Source of the DNA: Faecalicatena fissicatena
GTDB taxonomy: Bacteria > Bacillota > Clostridia > Lachnospirales > Lachnospiraceae
NCBI GenBank assembly: GCA_001028025.1
Contig: LDAQ01000001.1
Coordinates: forward strand, 1-64,000
Direction: 5' to 3'
DNA length: 64,000 nt
The notes under the pieces are model-generated. The model was not told the DNA's origin, ran no database searches, and saw nothing but the letters and a program-made list of their open reading frames with translations. Shown piece by piece: positions 61,803-64,000 of the stretch (position 1 is the stretch's first letter; the number at the start of each line of letters is the position of its first letter). Position numbers and translations under genes: made by a program.

Positions 61803-63035
61803 ATGAAGAGGAAAAAATTGGTTTCTGTGTTATTGACAGTTTCTATGCTTGCTGCAGCGGCTGTTGGCTGTGGGCAGCAGAAGACTCAGACCGCTGATAA
61901 AACTGCGGCTGCCGATGAAGGTGCGAAAAAGGTGACTATCTGGTATTACTGGGAAGGGGAGAACCAGCAGGAGGTTCTTTCACAGATGATTGACGATTAC
62001 AGCTCCTCACAGGACGAAATTACGGTAGAAGCAAAGTATATCCCATTTGCAGACTTCAAGAAACAGCTGTCCATCGGGGCGACGGCCGACGAGCTTCCGG
62101 ATATTGCGATTATTGACAGCCCGGATCATGCATCTTATGCATCTATGGGACTTTTCGCAGATATTACGGACAAGGTGGATACCAGCCAGTATTTTGAAGG
62201 ACCGATCGAATCATGCAGTCTGGATGATAAGCTTTATGGCCTGCCGTTTGGAAGCAACTGTCTTGCACTGTATTACAATGAGGATATGATGAACGGACAG
62301 AAAGTTCCTGAAACCTGGGATGAACTCAGGGCGACAGCCAAAGCACTCAGTACAGATACGGTGAGTGGACTGGCTTTCTGTGCAAAGCAGGATGAAGAAG
62401 GAACATTTAATTTTATGCCGTGGCTATGGTCTGCCGGTACAGATTCCTTCCATATTGACAATGACAAAGGAATCCATGCACTGTCATACATAGGCGGTCT
62501 GGTGAATGAAGGGGCCATGACAAAAGAGGCAATCAATTGGACGCAGGGCGATGTTATGAACCAGTTTATTTCTGGCAACGTAGCAATGATGATTAATGGG
62601 CCATGGCAGGTTCCTGAAATCCGTAAAAACGCGCCGGATATGAAATGGAATGTGGCAATGATTCCTAAGGATGAAGAACATGCATCTGTTTTAGGCGGCG
62701 AAAACTTTGCGGTAATTGATAATGATAACGTAGATGCATCTGTTGAATTTCTGGAATATGTTACAGACCCGGAGCGTCTGGCGGGATACTTAGAGTCCTT
62801 TGGCTATATAGCAGCGCGCAAAGATGCTGCTGACGGCCAGTTTGAAGGCGACGATATCATGAAGAAATTCGTGGAGCAGATGGAATATGCAATGCCCCGC
62901 GGGCCTCATGCTCAGTGGCCGGAAATCTCGGATGCGATTTCTCTTGCATTTAATGAAACAATTACTCAGACAAGTACGCCGGAAGATGCCGCGAAAAAAG
63001 CACAGACTGCGATAGATGGTGTTTTAGCTGAATAA
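61803..63035 (+). CDS. Carbohydrate-binding lipoprotein of an ABC transporter
   Basis: 410 residues. Signal peptide with lipobox AVGC, lipidated Cys23, then an extracellular solute-binding family 1 fold (KVTIWYYWEGENQQEVLSQM, NQFISGNVAMMINGPW). It captures a sugar for the permeases encoded downstream. GGAGG favours the ATG at 61803. Confidence 0.95.
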   Translation: MKRKKLVSVLLTVSMLAAAAVGCGQQKTQTADKTAAADEGAKKVTIWYYWEGENQQEVLSQMIDDYSSSQDEITVEAKYIPFADFKKQLSIGATADELPDIAIIDSPDHASYASMGLFADITDKVDTSQYFEGPIESCSLDDKLYGLPFGSNCLALYYNEDMMNGQKVPETWDELRATAKALSTDTVSGLAFCAKQDEEGTFNFMPWLWSAGTDSFHIDNDKGIHALSYIGGLVNEGAMTKEAINWTQGDVMNQFISGNVAMMINGPWQVPEIRKNAPDMKWNVAMIPKDEEHASVLGGENFAVIDNDNVDASVEFLEYVTDPERLAGYLESFGYIAARKDAADGQFEGDDIMKKFVEQMEYAMPRGPHAQWPEISDAISLAFNETITQTSTPEDAAKKAQTAIDGVLAE

Positions 63036-63049
63036 GTAGATATTGCTGT

Positions 63050-63080
63050 GGGGAGTGTGAAAATCTCACACTCCCCTTTT
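63050..63080 (+). terminator. Hairpin between binding protein and permease genes
   Basis: GGGGAGTGTGA-AAATC-TCACACTCCCC and then TTTT: a perfect 11-bp stem. A partial terminator here would let the binding protein be made in excess over the permeases. Confidence 0.88.
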
Positions 63081-63101
63081 GCTGCCTAAGGAGGCTTCTA
63101 A

Positions 63102-63992
63102 ATGTTTAAAAAAAGAATAAAGAAAGAGACAGTGGGGCTGCTTTTTGCACTGCCGGCATTGATTTATATGTGTGCGCTGGTGGTCTATCCGATTATCAGC
63201 AATATCATCCTGAGCTTTCAGGAAGTAACGGTAAAGACATTTTCTCTGCCGCAGAAGCCCTTTGTGGGCCTGGATAATTATATTGAGATGTTTCAGGATC
63301 CGGTGCTTTTGACAGCCATAAAAAATACATTGATATTTACGGTGTGCTGCATTGCATTTCAATTTTTAATCGGGTTTGCGATGGCTCTGCTTTTCAGCAA
63401 AAAGTTTACCGCATCACAGCCAGTCAGAGGGCTTTTAATGATGCCATGGATGATTCCGATTACGGTAACCGCGCTGATGTTCAAATTTATGTTTGGCTCA
63501 AATGTGGGGATCATCAATCAGGCTTTGATGGCCGTCGGTCTGATCGGGGAACCCGTAGAATGGCTGACAACCTCGGGAACGGCAATGTTTGCATTAATTG
63601 TAACGAATGTATGGATTGGTATTCCGTTTAACATGATCCTGATTTCAACAGGGCTCAGTACCATTCCGAAAGAATTATATGAAAGTGCATCTGTAGACGG
63701 TGCGAACCGGATTACCACATTTTTTCATATTACCCTTCCTTTACTTCGGCCTACGATTGAATCTGTTTTAATACTTGGATTTATATATACGTTCAAAGTA
63801 TTTGATCTGGTGTATGTCATGACAGGCGGCGGGCCGGTAAATACCACACAGATGCTTTCCACGCTCTCATATAAGGAATCATTTGAAATGTTCAATTACA
63901 GTAAGGGAGCGGCTGTAGCTAATATTTTATTTGTGATTCTTTTGCTGGTAAGTATCCTGTATTTGAAAGCCACATACAAAGAGGAGGATTGA
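63102..63992 (+). CDS. Sugar ABC transporter permease (LacF/UgpA type)
   Basis: 296 residues, six membrane helices. The EAA loop for ATPase contact reads ELYESASVDGANRITTFFHI. TAAGGAGG precedes the ATG. First of two expected permeases of a CUT1-type transporter; no ATPase gene is in the window. Confidence 0.95.
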   Translation: MFKKRIKKETVGLLFALPALIYMCALVVYPIISNIILSFQEVTVKTFSLPQKPFVGLDNYIEMFQDPVLLTAIKNTLIFTVCCIAFQFLIGFAMALLFSKKFTASQPVRGLLMMPWMIPITVTALMFKFMFGSNVGIINQALMAVGLIGEPVEWLTTSGTAMFALIVTNVWIGIPFNMILISTGLSTIPKELYESASVDGANRITTFFHITLPLLRPTIESVLILGFIYTFKVFDLVYVMTGGGPVNTTQMLSTLSYKESFEMFNYSKGAAVANILFVILLLVSILYLKATYKEED

Positions 63993-63994
63993 AG

Positions 63995-64000
63995 ATGGAC
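63995..64000 (+). CDS. Start of the next gene, probably the second permease (cut by the window)
   Basis: ATGGAC preceded by GAGGAGG, 2 bp after the permease stop. Only two codons are visible; the call rests on operon order. Confidence 0.5.

Overview
The window looks like the chromosome of an anaerobic, low-oxygen-tolerant Firmicute of the Lachnospiraceae (Clostridium cluster XIVa) type. Reasons: strong AAGGAGG-type ribosome binding sites before nearly every gene, mid-range GC, a hybrid-cluster protein, a flavin/rubredoxin protein, glycyl-radical enzymes, iron-sulfur aldo/keto reductases, YesM/YesN two-component systems and a GH112 galactosyl phosphorylase. No rRNA, tRNA, CRISPR array, prophage or intact insertion sequence was seen. 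The genus assignment is inference.

Layout. 0.1-8.5 kb: a fused heterodimer-type ABC exporter, a cupin and Hcp, a flavin reductase-rubredoxin protein, and an MtaA-like corrinoid methyltransferase-family protein. 8.6-15.1 kb: two MgtA-type magnesium P-type ATPases around a receiver-less winged-helix regulator, with a leader region carrying a possible 32-residue peptide and, after the second pump, a 56-residue membrane protein. 15.1-24 kb: redox genes (a flavoprotein under a MerR-like 19-bp-spacer promoter, two iron-sulfur aldo/keto reductases) and hypB / a large Fe-S flavoprotein / hypA / a DUF5692-like membrane protein. 24-27.4 kb: a GH112 phosphorylase divergent from an AraC regulator.

28-45 kb is the most distinctive part. 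It holds a peptide-export system (short HlyD-like adaptor, a C39-peptidase ABC transporter, a second ABC transporter) followed by a double-glycine precursor with a five-cysteine core, a small unknown protein, an ECF-type sigma factor and a small Cys-rich protein. Then come a LytTR regulator with its histidine kinase, a second LytTR regulator whose receiver has lost its phosphoacceptor Asp, an anti-sigma kinase / STAS pair, a diguanylate cyclase, a substrate-binding lipoprotein, a sensor-MFS fusion, a GNAT protein and a PP2C (SpoIIE) phosphatase. Three places in this cluster carry the same two-block promoter (TGAGACAA, 14-15 nt, CGTATATAT), which is probably the target of the locally encoded sigma factor: the export operon, the precursor gene and the pseudo-receiver regulator.

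45-64 kb: an MntA-type nucleotidyltransferase with a wrecked HepT partner, a glycyl-radical enzyme and its activase, AraC and LacI regulators, an isomerase / split transketolase / FGGY kinase sugar operon, an Rpn-type nuclease, and a YesM/YesN two-component system driving a sugar ABC transporter that is cut off at the window end.

Scattered among these are four large palindromic elements (17.0, 23.8, 27.4 and 28.0 kb). They share no obvious primary sequence but the same fold: a long outer stem capped by two side-by-side hairpins, one simple and one with an internal loop. Two lie in each orientation. They and the sigma-factor/peptide system are the main candidates for something undescribed.
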